NCBI RefSeq assembly: GCF_030148435.1
Contig: NZ_JASBTN010000086.1
Span: 1-34,585, forward strand
DNA: 34,585 nt
Direction: 5' to 3'
DNA from: Aliiroseovarius sp.
GTDB lineage: Bacteria > Pseudomonadota > Alphaproteobacteria > Rhodobacterales > Rhodobacteraceae
Positions 10,764 through 19,961 of the stretch are shown here, piece by piece (position 1 is the stretch's first letter; each line of letters opens with the position of its first letter). The position numbers were made by a program, and so were the translations under genes. The notes under the pieces were generated by a model. It was not told the origin of the DNA. It ran no database searches and worked only from the letters and a program-made list of their open reading frames with translations.

Positions 10764-13508
10764 CTATTCTTCACCACCCTGGCTGTCCACCTCCGTGGCC
10801 TCGTCGTCGCTCTGCTCGGCAATACGTGCCACCGAAACGACGCTTTCGCCCTTGCCGGTGTTGAATACCTTGACGCCGCCAGCCCCACGCGAGCGGAAGG
10901 AGATACCATCCACAGGGCAGCGGATCGACTGCCCCTTGGAGGTCGCCAGCATGATCTGGTCGCCAAGGTGGATCGGGAAACAGGCGACGATATTGCCGCC
11001 CCTCATCGCCGCGACACCCTGACCACCGCGTCCGCTGACCCGATAATCATGGCTCGAGGTCAGGTTGCCGGTGCCGCCCTTGTTGATCGTGACCAGAAGG
11101 TCATTTGCTGCCAGCATTTGCTGATAGCGTTCTTCAGGCAGATCGTCGGACGCCTCTTCGTTGACCTCGTCGTCGGACAGATCGCTGCCCAGTTCGCCGC
11201 GGAATCGTTTGATGAAGGCGGTGCGTTCATCAGGGGTGGCCTCGAAATGACGGATGACCGAGGCCGAAACGACCTCATCCCCGTCATTGACCAGCTTGAT
11301 GCCGCGCACCCCGGTGGAGCTGCGCGAGTTGAACACGCGCGCATCAGTGACCGGGAACCGGATGGCACGACCACTTGAAGTTACGAGCATAACGTCATCA
11401 TTTTCATCGCAAATTTTTGCGTTGATCAAGCGGGTGCCCTCATCTTCGCCTTCGAATTTCATCGCGATCTTGCCGTTCGATTTCACATTGGTGAAGTCGG
11501 ACAGACGGTTGCGGCGGACAGACCCCTTCGACGTGGCAAAGACGATCTGCAAGTCGTCCCAGTCCTTTTCATCCCGATCCACCGGCAGAATGGCAGCGAT
11601 TGAAACGCCGGTCGGGATCGGCAGGATGTTGACCAGCGGCTTGCCCTTGGCGGTGCGCCCGCCCTGCGGCAGGCGCCAGGTCTTCAACTTGTAGGCCATG
11701 CCGTCGTCGGTGAAGAACAGAAGCTGCGTATGGGTATTGGCGACGAATAGGGTGGTGATTGCGTCCTCATCCTTGGTCTGCATGCCGGACAGGCCCTTGC
11801 CGCCGCGTTTCTGGGCGCGGAAATCGGCCAGCGGGGTGCGCTTGGCCCAACCCGAGGCGGTAATGGTCACAACCATGTCCTCGCGCTCGATCAGGTCCTC
11901 GTCATCCATGTCACCGGACCAGTCGACGATCTCGGTGCGTCGCGGCACGGCGAATGCGTCGCGCACTTCGGTCAATTCGCCCGAAATAATGCCCAGAATG
12001 CGCTCGCGCGACCGAAGAATATCCAAGTAATCCCGGATCTTTGCGGCGAGTTCCTGAAGTTCGTCGGTGACTTCCTTGACCCCCATCGCGGTCAGGCGTT
12101 GCAGGCGCAGTTCTAGGATCGCGCGGGCCTGGGTGTCGGACAGGTTATAGGTCCCGTCCTCGTTCATCTTGTGGGTCGGATCGTCGATCAACTGGATGTA
12201 TTCGGCGATGTCATGGGCCGGCCAGCGGCGCTCCATCAGCCTGGCGCGCGCATCCGCCGGGTCGGCGGAGCTGCGGATCGTCGCGACCACCTCGTCCACA
12301 TTCGAGACCGCCACGGCCAGACCGCAGAGGATATGGCTGCGTTCGCGCGCCTTGCGCAGCTCGAACGCGGTGCGGCGGGTGACAACTTCCTCGCGGAAGG
12401 TAATGAAATGGCTCAGGAAATCGCGCAGAGTCAGTTGTTCGGGGCGACCGCCGTTCAGGGCCAGCATATTGCAGCCGAAGGAGGTCTGCATCTGGGTGAA
12501 CCGGAACAGCTGGTTCAACACGACCTCGGCAGTCGCGTCGCGCTTCAGTTCAATCACCACGCGCACCCCGACCCGGTCCGATTCATCGGCGATGCCGGAA
12601 ATCCCCTCGAGCTTCTTCTCGCGCACAAGATCCGCGATCTTCTCGATCATCGAGGCCTTGTTGACCTGGTAGGGGATCTCGTCCAGCACGATGGCGTAGC
12701 GGTCCTTGCGGATTTCTTCCACGCGGGTCTTGGCGCGGATGATGACGCTGCCGCGGCCTTCCAGATAAGCCTTGCGCGCGCCGGAGCGGCCAAGAATGAT
12801 GCCGCCGGTGGGGAAATCCGGGGCCGGAATGATCTCCATCAGCCGTTCGTCCGAAATATCCGGCTCCTCGATCATTGCCAGCGTCGCGTCGACCACTTCA
12901 CCCAGGTTGTGGGGCGGGATGTTCGTGGCCATGCCGACGGCGATGCCGCCCGCGCCATTGACCAGCATGTTCGGGAACTTGGCCGGCAGGACAGTGGGTT
13001 CCTGTTCCTTGCCGTCATAGTTGTCCTGGAAATCGACCGTGCCCTTGTCGAGGTCGGTCAGCAGCATCTGCGAAGCCTTGGCCAGGCGGCTTTCGGTATA
13101 GCGCATGGCCGCCGGGTTGTCGCCGTCCATCGAACCGAAGTTGCCCTGGCCGTCGATCAGCATCAGCGACATGGAAAAATCCTGCGCCATGCGCACCAGC
13201 GCGTCATAGATCGCGCTATCGCCATGCGGGTGGAACGAGCCCATCACGTCGCCGACCGACTTGGCCGATTTTCGATAAGGCTTGTCGTGGGTGTAACCGC
13301 CCTGCTGCATTGCATAAAGAATGCGCCGATGCACCGGTTTCAACCCGTCGCGCAGGTCGGGGATGGCCCTCGAGACGATGACGCTCATCGCATAGTCCAG
13401 ATAGGAGCTTTTCATCTCCTCCTCGATGGCGATATGCGGACCATCCCATTGGGGGCGTTCCGGCATCATTTCGTCTTGATTTTCAGGGGTGTCGGGAGTG
13501 TCGCTCAC
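10764..13508 (-). CDS. gyrA: DNA gyrase subunit A
   Basis: Breakage-reunion subunit of DNA gyrase. The start GTG at 13508 encodes [15 protein letters not shown]; a promoter lies just upstream. The protein has 914 residues, against 875 in E. coli. The catalytic tyrosine is Tyr137 in AAMRYTE. The quinolone-resistance region reads [17 protein letters not shown], with the wild-type Ser98 and Asp102 at the positions of E. coli Ser83 and Asp87. The GyrA box that starts the DNA-wrapping domain is QKRGGKG. An acidic insert (about residues 755-805, [15 protein letters not shown]) sits between blades of the C-terminal propeller; inserts here are usual in alphaproteobacteria. It is transcribed alone, divergently from ctaA. 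Confidence 0.98.
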   Translation of the reverse strand: MSDTPDTPENQDEMMPERPQWDGPHIAIEEEMKSSYLDYAMSVIVSRAIPDLRDGLKPVHRRILYAMQQGGYTHDKPYRKSAKSVGDVMGSFHPHGDSAIYDALVRMAQDFSMSLMLIDGQGNFGSMDGDNPAAMRYTESRLAKASQMLLTDLDKGTVDFQDNYDGKEQEPTVLPAKFPNMLVNGAGGIAVGMATNIPPHNLGEVVDATLAMIEEPDISDERLMEIIPAPDFPTGGIILGRSGARKAYLEGRGSVIIRAKTRVEEIRKDRYAIVLDEIPYQVNKASMIEKIADLVREKKLEGISGIADESDRVGVRVVIELKRDATAEVVLNQLFRFTQMQTSFGCNMLALNGGRPEQLTLRDFLSHFITFREEVVTRRTAFELRKARERSHILCGLAVAVSNVDEVVATIRSSADPADARARLMERRWPAHDIAEYIQLIDDPTHKMNEDGTYNLSDTQARAILELRLQRLTAMGVKEVTDELQELAAKIRDYLDILRSRERILGIISGELTEVRDAFAVPRRTEIVDWSGDMDDEDLIEREDMVVTITASGWAKRTPLADFRAQKRGGKGLSGMQTKDEDAITTLFVANTHTQLLFFTDDGMAYKLKTWRLPQGGRTAKGKPLVNILPIPTGVSIAAILPVDRDEKDWDDLQIVFATSKGSVRRNRLSDFTNVKSNGKIAMKFEGEDEGTRLINAKICDENDDVMLVTSSGRAIRFPVTDARVFNSRSSTGVRGIKLVNDGDEVVSASVIRHFEATPDERTAFIKRFRGELGSDLSDDEVNEEASDDLPEERYQQMLAANDLLVTINKGGTGNLTSSHDYRVSGRGGQGVAAMRGGNIVACFPIHLGDQIMLATSKGQSIRCPVDGISFRSRGAGGVKVFNTGKGESVVSVARIAEQSDDEATEVDSQGGEE

Positions 13509-13553
13509 AATGGCCGCCTCTGGTCTGTCGCGCGTCTTCTTGTCATTCGGGAC

Positions 13554-13583
13554 ACTATATCATCCGCCTGTCGTCAGGGGCAA
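13554..13583 (-). promoter_or_regulatory. Probable gyrA promoter
   Basis: On the minus strand TTGCCC (13578-13583) and TATAGT (13554-13559) are separated by 18 nt, a sigma-70-type arrangement. Transcription would begin near 13547, giving a leader of about 40 nt before the gyrA GTG. Confidence 0.55.
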
Positions 13584-13753
13584 CCACAAGAGACTGGGGC
13601 GAGACGTTTTTCGAGCCGAAAACCGGGCCGGAATCCGAGTAGATTTTCACCGCCCGGGGCAAATGTCGCGCAGAGCGTTTCAAGGCTTGTCCCCCGCGCC
13701 CATCTGAAGGATTATCCCCGCCGAAGCGAAAGGCTCAAATCCAGGGGGTATCC

Positions 13754-14899
13754 ATGGCCGGAAATCGCAGCGTTTTCGAGGAAGTCAGCGACGAGGCCGG
13801 CACGCGCCTGGCCGCCAGAACCGGGGGGATCGCCCGGGGCGGTGGCGGGGGACGCGGGCGCGGCCTGATCCGGCTCTGGCTGATGGTGCTGTTCACCCTG
13901 GTCGCTGCCATGGTGATCGTGGGCGGGCTGACCCGGTTGACGGATTCCGGCTTGTCGATCACCGAATGGAACGTGATTTCGGGGGCGTTGCCGCCAATCG
14001 GAGAGGCCGCCTGGATGGCGGAGTTCGAGAAATACAAGGCGATCCCGGAATTCGAGCTGCAGAACAGCAACATGACCCTGGAAGGGTTCAAGACGATCTA
14101 CTGGTGGGAATGGGGCCATCGCCAGCTGGGCCGGTTCGTCGGCTTGGTCTGGGCCCTCGGTTTCCTGGGCTTCCTGGTGACGAAACGCATTCCCGCCGGC
14201 TGGGCTCCGCGCCTGTTTCTGTTGGGTGTGCTCGGCGGCGCGCAGGGGGCAATCGGCTGGTGGATGGTCTCGTCGGGCCTGACCGGAGAGATGGTCGACG
14301 TGGCCTCCTATCGTCTGGCCACCCACCTCGGGCTGGCCTTCCTGATCCTCGGCCTGATCAGCTGGTATATCCTGCTGTTGGGCCGTGACGAACCCACGCT
14401 GATGACGGCCCGCCGGGCGCGCGAAAAACGCCTCTTCGGCCTCTCCACCGGCCTTCTGCACCTGGTCGCGTTGCAAATCCTGCTGGGCGCGCTGGTGGCC
14501 GGCATTGACGCCGGGCGCAGCTATGCCGAATGGCCTCTGATGGGGGGCCAGTTCTTCCCGCCCTATGCCTTCGACCTGGAACCGCTGTGGCGCAACTTCT
14601 TTGAAAACGCGGGTCTGGTGCAGTTCATTCACCGGATCGTTGGCTATCTTGTCGTGATCTTCGCCGTCGTGGTCTGGAACATGTCGCGCCGTTCGCCCCA
14701 CGCCCTGACCCGCCAGGCGGTTGCCCTGGCGATGGTGATGCTGATGACCCAGGTCGTTCTGGGCATCGCCACGCTGTTGACCGCCGCACAGCTTCACGCC
14801 GCGATCACCCACCAGGTCGGGGCGATCCTTGCCTTCGTGCTGGTGCTGCGCGCGCGGTTCCAGGCAGGGTATCCCGCCGAACAAAGTGTCAGGGGCTAA
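13754..14899 (+). CDS. ctaA: Heme A synthase CtaA (COX15 type)
   Basis: Membrane enzyme that oxidises the C8 methyl of heme O to give heme A for cytochrome aa3 oxidase. The start ATG at 13754 has a GGGGG ribosome site 6 nt upstream. The 381-residue protein has about eight membrane segments. The four histidines expected of the two heme-binding bundles are all present: EWGHRQLGR, LATHLGLA, QFIHRIVGY and AAITHQVGA. GLTRLTDSGLSITEW is a strong family signature. The N-terminal 35 residues are a Gly/Arg-rich cytoplasmic extension. The next gene begins only 5 nt after its stop, so the two are probably co-transcribed. Confidence 0.96.
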   Translation: MAGNRSVFEEVSDEAGTRLAARTGGIARGGGGGRGRGLIRLWLMVLFTLVAAMVIVGGLTRLTDSGLSITEWNVISGALPPIGEAAWMAEFEKYKAIPEFELQNSNMTLEGFKTIYWWEWGHRQLGRFVGLVWALGFLGFLVTKRIPAGWAPRLFLLGVLGGAQGAIGWWMVSSGLTGEMVDVASYRLATHLGLAFLILGLISWYILLLGRDEPTLMTARRAREKRLFGLSTGLLHLVALQILLGALVAGIDAGRSYAEWPLMGGQFFPPYAFDLEPLWRNFFENAGLVQFIHRIVGYLVVIFAVVVWNMSRRSPHALTRQAVALAMVMLMTQVVLGIATLLTAAQLHAAITHQVGAILAFVLVLRARFQAGYPAEQSVRG

Positions 14900-14904
14900 G
14901 CCGG

Positions 14905-16395
14905 ATGAAAGATGTCGCGACCCCCTATGAGGCGCTGATTGCCCATGACCGCGAGACCCAGGCCCTGGCGCAGATCGCCGGGCGGCTGGGCTGGGACCAG
15001 GAAACCGTGATGCCGCGCGGGGCCGCACCACAACGGGCCGAGGAAATGGGCGCGCTCGAACATGTCATCCACAGCCGCCGCACCGATCCGCGTGTGGGGG
15101 AGTGGCTGTCGGCGATCGAGGAAGGCACGCTCGATGAGGTCGGTCGCGCCCACCTGCGTCACATCCGCCGCTCTTTTGAGCGCAAGACACGCATCCCCGC
15201 CGCTCTCGCCGGAGAACTGGCGCGCGTCACCTCCGAGGCGCAGGGGCAATGGGCCAAGGCCCGTGCGGACGACGATTTCCAATCCTTCAAACCGGTGCTG
15301 GAAAACATCCTGCGTCTGAAACGCGAGGAAGCCGAGGCGCTCGCGGATGGCGGCGACCTTTATGATGCGCTGCTGGAGGACTACGAACCCGGCGCCACCG
15401 GGGCCGAGCTGCAGGCGATGTTCGACGCGCTGCGACCGCGCCTGGTGACGCTGCGCGATGCCTGCATGGGCGCGGCGCAACAGCCCGCTACGCTGGAGGG
15501 GCGTTTCGACGAACGCAAGCAGATGAAACTGGCCCGCGAACTGGCCCGCACATTCGGCTATGACATGTCCCACGGGCGGCTCGACAGGGCGGTGCATCCG
15601 TTTTCCTCGGGCTCGGGGCTCGACGTGCGCATCACCACGCGCACCTCGGACGTGGATCCGTTCAACTGTTTCTATTCGACGATCCACGAGGTCGGCCATG
15701 CCTGTTACGAACAGAACATCGACCGCGCATATCTGATGAGCCCGCTGGGGCAGGGCGTGTCGATGGGTGTGCATGAAAGCCAGAGCCGGATCTACGAAAA
15801 CCAGCTTGGCCGCTCCGCCGCCTTTACCGGCTGGCTGCACGGGCGCATGACCGAGGTGTTCGGCCCGCTCTCTGTCACATCGCCGGAGGCCTTCTTCGGG
15901 GCGGTGAACAAGCTGCACCCGGGCTATATCCGCACCGAGGCGGACGAGGTGCAGTACAACCTGCATGTGATGCTGCGCTTCGACCTGGAACGGCAGATGC
16001 TGGCGGGAAATCTGGCGGTGGCCGATCTGGAAGAGGCCTGGAATGCCCGGTTCGAAGCCGATTTCGGTGTCACCGTGGACAAGCCGTCGAACGGCTGCCT
16101 GCAGGACGTACACTGGGCCGTGGGGCTGATCGGGTATTTCCCGACCTATTCCCTTGGCAATGTCTATGCCGGCTGCCTGCACCAGGCGCTGCGGGCCGAC
16201 ATGCCGGAGCTGGACGAGAAACTTGCGGCGGGCGACGTGGCCTCGGTTACAACATGGCTGGCTGACAAGGTACAACGACACGGCGGGCTTCATGAGCCGA
16301 AACAGGTCATTGAACGGGCCACTGGTGCGCCGGTCTCCGTCGCGCCGTTTCTGGACTATCTCGAAGCCAAGTTTGGCGCGATTTATCGACTTTAG
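14905..16395 (+). CDS. Carboxypeptidase Taq-type metallopeptidase (M32)
   Basis: Zinc- or cobalt-dependent carboxypeptidase of peptidase family M32, cytoplasmic, removing C-terminal residues with broad specificity. The 496-residue length fits the family. The metal site is HEVGH at residues 261-265, followed by the downstream family motif HESQSRIYEN. Further family stretches are HPGYIRTEADEVQYNLH and DVHWAVGLIGYFPTYSLGN. The first residues (YEALIAHDRETQALAQI, LGWDQETVMP) are typical of the family N-terminus. It follows ctaA by 5 nt and ends 9 nt before the convergent exonuclease gene. No signal peptide is seen. Physiological substrates are unknown. Confidence 0.95.
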   Translation: MKDVATPYEALIAHDRETQALAQIAGRLGWDQETVMPRGAAPQRAEEMGALEHVIHSRRTDPRVGEWLSAIEEGTLDEVGRAHLRHIRRSFERKTRIPAALAGELARVTSEAQGQWAKARADDDFQSFKPVLENILRLKREEAEALADGGDLYDALLEDYEPGATGAELQAMFDALRPRLVTLRDACMGAAQQPATLEGRFDERKQMKLARELARTFGYDMSHGRLDRAVHPFSSGSGLDVRITTRTSDVDPFNCFYSTIHEVGHACYEQNIDRAYLMSPLGQGVSMGVHESQSRIYENQLGRSAAFTGWLHGRMTEVFGPLSVTSPEAFFGAVNKLHPGYIRTEADEVQYNLHVMLRFDLERQMLAGNLAVADLEEAWNARFEADFGVTVDKPSNGCLQDVHWAVGLIGYFPTYSLGNVYAGCLHQALRADMPELDEKLAAGDVASVTTWLADKVQRHGGLHEPKQVIERATGAPVSVAPFLDYLEAKFGAIYRL

Positions 16396-16404
16396 ATCAG
16401 TGGT

Positions 16405-16983
16405 TTACAGCGGCAACTTGATCTGCGCCTTATAGCGGGTCACGGCAATCTGGTGGAACTCCAGCCGCAGCCGCTTTTCCGCCCGCAACACGACCTCGGC
16501 CGCCGCCCGGGCATCTTCGCCCGCGTCGTGGTGGCGGAAGTCGAGCCCCAGCGCCGTTTTCAGGTGGCCCAGCCCATGACCGCCATTGCCCTTGAACTCG
16601 GGCCAGGCGCGCCGGGCGATTTTCACGCTGTCGGACCAGCTCAGCTCCGGACGTTCAAGCCCATGGACGCGGCAGGCCGCCTCGATCGCTTTCTGGTCAA
16701 AGCTGCTGTGCTGCACCAGATGGTGGCGATTGAGCAGGTCGAAGAGGACCGCCCAGGCCTCGGGGAACGTGGGCGCGCCCGCGACCGTGCCCGGGCCGAT
16801 GCCGTGCAGATCGGTATTGAAAGGCGCGAATGGCTGCTGCGGGTTCACATAGGTCGCAAAGGTTTCGATGCCCCCGTCCGGCCGCACGCAGCCCAGCCCG
16901 ATCTGGCAGATGCTGCCGGCTTCGCGACTGGCGGTTTCCACGTCGAGCGCGATGAAGCGAAAGGGACCGTCAGGCAGTTGCAT
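16405..16983 (-). CDS. 3'-5' exonuclease of the DnaQ/epsilon family (DEDDh)
   Basis: A 192-residue single-domain exonuclease. The start ATG at 16983 yields MQLPDGPFRFIALDVETAS, with catalytic Asp14 and Glu16 in the LDVET motif. Further motifs are the QHSSFDQKAIEAA block, carrying the second-motif Asp, and the final HHDAGEDARAAAEV with the His and Asp of the DEDDh class. The length and absence of a polymerase-binding tail suggest a stand-alone repair or RNA-processing exonuclease rather than the main replicative epsilon subunit. It starts 2 nt after the stop of the VIT1/CCC1 transporter, so it is probably translated from the same mRNA. Substrate (DNA or RNA) cannot be told from sequence. Confidence 0.88.
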   Translation of the reverse strand: MQLPDGPFRFIALDVETASREAGSICQIGLGCVRPDGGIETFATYVNPQQPFAPFNTDLHGIGPGTVAGAPTFPEAWAVLFDLLNRHHLVQHSSFDQKAIEAACRVHGLERPELSWSDSVKIARRAWPEFKGNGGHGLGHLKTALGLDFRHHDAGEDARAAAEVVLRAEKRLRLEFHQIAVTRYKAQIKLPL

Positions 16984-16985
16984 GG

Positions 16986-17693
16986 TCAGCCCAGACCGGC
17001 CACGAATAGCCCGGCCAGGTAGGCCACAACGGCGCAAAGCCCACCGACCAGCACCGTTTCCGCCACCGACCGGGCGGCCCGTTCTCCGGTCGCGGCAGTG
17101 CGCAGCAGCCCCAGCAGAACAAGGGCCAGAGTGGTGGCGGCGACCGACCAGCCGAACCGCCCGGCGTTTTCGGGCAGCAGGACGAAAGGCGCCAGGGGTA
17201 TGGCGCCGAAAAAGACGAAGGCCAGAAAGGTCACGAAGGCGCGGGCGCGCAGGTTGTGGCTGTCCGGTGCCTCCATCCCGTAGTCGTAGCGCAGCACGAG
17301 GTCGGCCATCAGGGTCGGGCTGGTGGCCAGGTGGTCGGCGGTATGGCGGGCATCCTCGCGGGCAAGGCCCTGGGCGACCAGGTGCTCGGCCATGGAGGCC
17401 GCGGCGGTCTTCGGATCGCGCGTGACGCGGTCCACGACCTGGGCGTGACGGGCGCGGAAAAGCTCGGTGGCGGACCGGCCCGACAGGAATTCACCCATGC
17501 CCATGCTGACCGCATCCGCAGTGAGGTTGGCAAGCCCGAAGATCAGCACCGCCAGCACGCCCAGACCGACCACGCCCTGCGCCTCGGCACCTGCAAAGCC
17601 GGCGACGATGGCAAAGGTGGTGACGATCCCGTCGTTGCCGCCATAGGTGATCTGTTTCAGGTAGTCGTGAATGCGACCGTCAAGGGACGTCAT
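16986..17693 (-). CDS. VIT1/CCC1 family iron/manganese transporter
   Basis: A 235-residue membrane protein of the VIT1/CCC1 family, which moves Fe2+ or Mn2+ out of the cytoplasm (vacuolar storage in plants and yeast, efflux in bacteria). The family opening is clear: YGGNDGIVTTFAIVAGFAGA in the first membrane segment, then GLANLTADAVSMGMGEFLSG. The hydrophilic metal-binding loop lies at about residues 75-145 and has several Glu/Asp/His residues. Three membrane segments follow. AAGGACA about 10 nt upstream could serve as ribosome site for the ATG at 17693. A metal-efflux role would suit the Fe-S genes that start 2.3 kb away, but this link is only positional. Confidence 0.9.
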   Translation of the reverse strand: MTSLDGRIHDYLKQITYGGNDGIVTTFAIVAGFAGAEAQGVVGLGVLAVLIFGLANLTADAVSMGMGEFLSGRSATELFRARHAQVVDRVTRDPKTAAASMAEHLVAQGLAREDARHTADHLATSPTLMADLVLRYDYGMEAPDSHNLRARAFVTFLAFVFFGAIPLAPFVLLPENAGRFGWSVAATTLALVLLGLLRTAATGERAARSVAETVLVGGLCAVVAYLAGLFVAGLG

Positions 17694-17756
17694 CGCTGGC
17701 TGTCCTTTCCGCTGGTTGCCCCCAGCCTAGGCTGCCTTTGCCAATCGGCCAAGCGG

Positions 17757-18902
17757 CTATCCGGTCGCTGCGTGGCTGGCGAACCAGGCGTCGATCCGGG
17801 GGCGCAGGGCCTCCCATACGGCGGGTGCTCCGCGTTTGACCTTGATGCCGACGCGGGTCTCAAGCTGGTCGCGGGTGACGCTGTATTCGATCCACGACCC
17901 GCCGCCATCGACCAGGTTCGCCATGACCGGCTGCACCCGGTCAAGCGATTTCGCAAAAACCGCATCGGAAGTTTTCGCCGCTTCAAATTCTTCCCATATC
18001 GACCTGAAAACATACCGTTTTTCTTCGGGAAGGAGGCCGAAAAGCCGATCGGCCGCCGCCTGTTCCAGCACAGCGATCGCCGCGTGGTCCACCTGCCCGT
18101 GCACCGGCACGTCGCCTGCGTCGATTTCGACCAGGTCATGCAGCAGAAGCATCATCATGACCCGGGTGATGTCGACGCCCGGAGCGGCCTGTTCGGCCAG
18201 AATGAGGGCAAAGAGCATCAGGTGCCAGGAATGTTCCGCCGAGTTTTCGCGCCGCGCGGCCGACAGGATCGGCGTGGCGCGGGTGACGGTTTTCAACCGG
18301 TCGGCCTCGGCAAGGAACCTGAGCTCACCGGGGATGTCGGCGGGGCCGTCCAGCAGACGCGTGGCCAACCCGTGCAGCGCGGGCCAGGTGTCCGCCATCG
18401 GCGCGGTGCGACCGGTCTTCAGATTGTCGCGCGCGATATCGAAATGCCAGTCCGGCGCGCCGGTCGACAGCAGCACCTGGAACACCGGCTGGATGAAATC
18501 GACCCGTTTGGCATAGGCGGCCTCGGGCGAGGCGGCCCCCTCGAATTCTTCCCAGATTGCCCGCAGATGAGCGCCCTGATCGTCCGGCAGGATCCCGAAC
18601 AGCCGGTCGGCGGCGCGCTGTTCGTTGCGCGCGACCTCTGCGGCGTCGAAATCCTCGTGAATGGGGTGATCGCCCGCGTCGATTTCGACCAGGTCATGCA
18701 GCAGGCACATGGACAGGACCTTGCCGATATCCACGCCGGGCGCGTGATCGGCCATGGTCAGGGCAAAAAGCGCCAGATGCCAGGAATGCTCCGCCGAATT
18801 TTCCTGCCGCGACCCATCCATCAGCACGTTGGAGCGGTTCACCAGTTTCAGCCGGTCTGCTTCGGTCAGAAAGGCGAGTTGGCGGGTGAGGCGCTCAGCC
18901 AT
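17757..18902 (-). CDS. Tandem double HD-domain protein, YfbR/HDDC2-like
   Basis: A 381-residue protein made of two copies of an HD-type metal phosphohydrolase domain about 185 residues apart. Single-domain relatives (YfbR, HDDC2) are nucleoside 5'-monophosphatases of about 190-200 residues. Both halves keep the complete metal set: His39, His69-Asp70 and Asp135 in the first, His224, His255-Asp256 and Asp321 in the second. The stretch ENSAEHSWHL and the block LLHDLVEIDAGD recur nearly unchanged. A linker of about 30 residues lies near 165-195. The start overlaps the end of the preceding 76-residue gene by 8 nt. Substrate is unknown; deoxynucleotide monophosphates are the guess from family. Confidence 0.85.
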   Translation of the reverse strand: MAERLTRQLAFLTEADRLKLVNRSNVLMDGSRQENSAEHSWHLALFALTMADHAPGVDIGKVLSMCLLHDLVEIDAGDHPIHEDFDAAEVARNEQRAADRLFGILPDDQGAHLRAIWEEFEGAASPEAAYAKRVDFIQPVFQVLLSTGAPDWHFDIARDNLKTGRTAPMADTWPALHGLATRLLDGPADIPGELRFLAEADRLKTVTRATPILSAARRENSAEHSWHLMLFALILAEQAAPGVDITRVMMMLLLHDLVEIDAGDVPVHGQVDHAAIAVLEQAAADRLFGLLPEEKRYVFRSIWEEFEAAKTSDAVFAKSLDRVQPVMANLVDGGGSWIEYSVTRDQLETRVGIKVKRGAPAVWEALRPRIDAWFASHAATG

Positions 18903-19125
18903 CCGCTTTTTGTGTCCGCACCCGCACCAGGTCGTCCAGCAGGGCGCGGCCGCGAGCTTCGGCGCGGCGGATGCGCACGGCGGTCATGAAGGCCTCTTCC
19001 AGCGTGGTCGAGGACGAACCCACAGATTTCATCACCTGGGTGATGATGTCCTCGTCCCCGGTCACGCGCACCGCTTCCAGCGCGTCCTGCGCGAGCTTGT
19101 CGGCTACCTGTTCCAGTAGGTCCAT
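18895..19125 (-). CDS. Hypothetical 76-residue protein
   Basis: Small soluble protein, predicted mostly helical, with no recognised family. The start ATG at 19125 is preceded by a GAGGGG ribosome-site-like stretch. The sequence is rich in Asp, Glu, Arg and Ala (ADKLAQDALEAVRVTGDED, then AVRIRRAEARGRALLDDLV), with no cysteine and no membrane segment. Its end overlaps the double-HD gene by 8 nt, and its start lies 10 nt after the alpha/beta-hydrolase gene, so the three are probably translated from one message. The tight packing is the main support that it is real. Confidence 0.65.
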   Translation of the reverse strand: MDLLEQVADKLAQDALEAVRVTGDEDIITQVMKSVGSSSTTLEEAFMTAVRIRRAEARGRALLDDLVRVRTQKADG

Positions 19126-19135
19126 GGCCCGCCCC

Positions 19136-19789
19136 TCAGCGCGTGTTTTCGGTCAGGCGGCGGCGCACATATTCATCGACGCAGGTAATCATGGTGTCCA
19201 TGTGGTCGTTTTCGAAAAAGTGCCCGGCGCCCTCGACCTCGGTATGGGTGATGGTGATGCCCTTCTGCTCGTGCAGCTTGTCGACCAGGGTATGGGTGTC
19301 TGCGGGTGGGGCGACACGGTCATTGGTGCCGTTGATGATCAGCCCCGAGCTGGGGCAGGGCGCCAGGAAGCTGAAGTCATACATGTTGGCCGGCGGGGAC
19401 ACGGAGATAAAGCCGGTGATCTCGGGCCGGCGCATCAGGAGCTGCATGCCGATCCAGGCACCGAAAGAGAACCCCGCGACCCAACAGTGTTTCGCATTCT
19501 GGTTCATCGACTGCAGGTAATCCAGCGCCGAGGCCGCATCGGACAATTCGCCCACGCCCTGGTCATATTCACCCTGCGACCGGCCCACGCCACGGAAATT
19601 GAACCGCAACACGGTAAAGCCCATCTTGTGGAAAGCATAATGCAGGTTGTAGACAACCTTGTTGTTCATCGTGCCGCCGAATTGCGGATGGGGATGCAGG
19701 ATGATGGCGATCGGGGCGTCTTTTTCCTTCTGCGGATGGTAACGGCCTTCCAACCGGCCCTCGGGGCCGGGAAAAATCACTTCGGGCAT
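19136..19789 (-). CDS. Alpha/beta hydrolase (dienelactone hydrolase-like)
   Basis: A 217-residue cytoplasmic alpha/beta hydrolase of the small COG2945-like group. The start ATG at 19789 has GAGG 4 nt upstream and gives MPEVIFPGPEGRLEGRY; longer frames run into the iscR promoter region. The oxyanion-hole loop is HPHPQFGGTMNN and the nucleophile elbow is GFSFG with Ser108. The acid is in NGTNDRVAPP and the catalytic His in GAGHFFEND, so the triad is complete. Family members are conserved across proteobacteria but mostly lack a known substrate. It is divergent from the SUF operon, sharing a 172-nt promoter region with iscR. Confidence 0.88.
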   Translation of the reverse strand: MPEVIFPGPEGRLEGRYHPQKEKDAPIAIILHPHPQFGGTMNNKVVYNLHYAFHKMGFTVLRFNFRGVGRSQGEYDQGVGELSDAASALDYLQSMNQNAKHCWVAGFSFGAWIGMQLLMRRPEITGFISVSPPANMYDFSFLAPCPSSGLIINGTNDRVAPPADTHTLVDKLHEQKGITITHTEVEGAGHFFENDHMDTMITCVDEYVRRRLTENTR

Positions 19790-19834
19790 GTGTCCTCGAT
19801 CTGTTCTGCGGTCTCTCTGTCGCACCCGGATTTC

Positions 19835-19863
19835 TTGACGAAAACACTTGGGCACCATAATAG
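19835..19863 (+). promoter_or_regulatory. Probable promoter of the iscR-suf operon
   Basis: TTGACG (19835-19840) and TAATAG (19858-19863) are separated by 17 nt, a good sigma-70-type promoter. The leader to the iscR ATG would be about 90 nt. TTGACGAA at 19835-19842 has its exact inverted copy TTCGTCAA at 19932-19939 in that leader. An iron- or IscR-responsive operator would be expected here by analogy with Rhodobacter, but I cannot assign one with confidence. Confidence 0.6.
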
Positions 19864-19961
19864 GGGTCGCGAATTCCGGGTTTCTGAACCGGGGCTTGCG
19901 CATCCCCTCTGAGGTAAATGCCGACGGGCCGTTCGTCAACGTCTATGCAGGAGAATCCGCC

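Noticed and set aside
13195-13260. Quinolone-resistance change in gyrA
   Set aside because: Ser98 and Asp102, at the E. coli Ser83 and Asp87 positions, are both wild type.
12171-13868. A 565-codon plus-strand frame opposite gyrA
   Set aside because: It mirrors the gyrA coding frame, shows no family motif and runs into the gyrA promoter and the start of ctaA.
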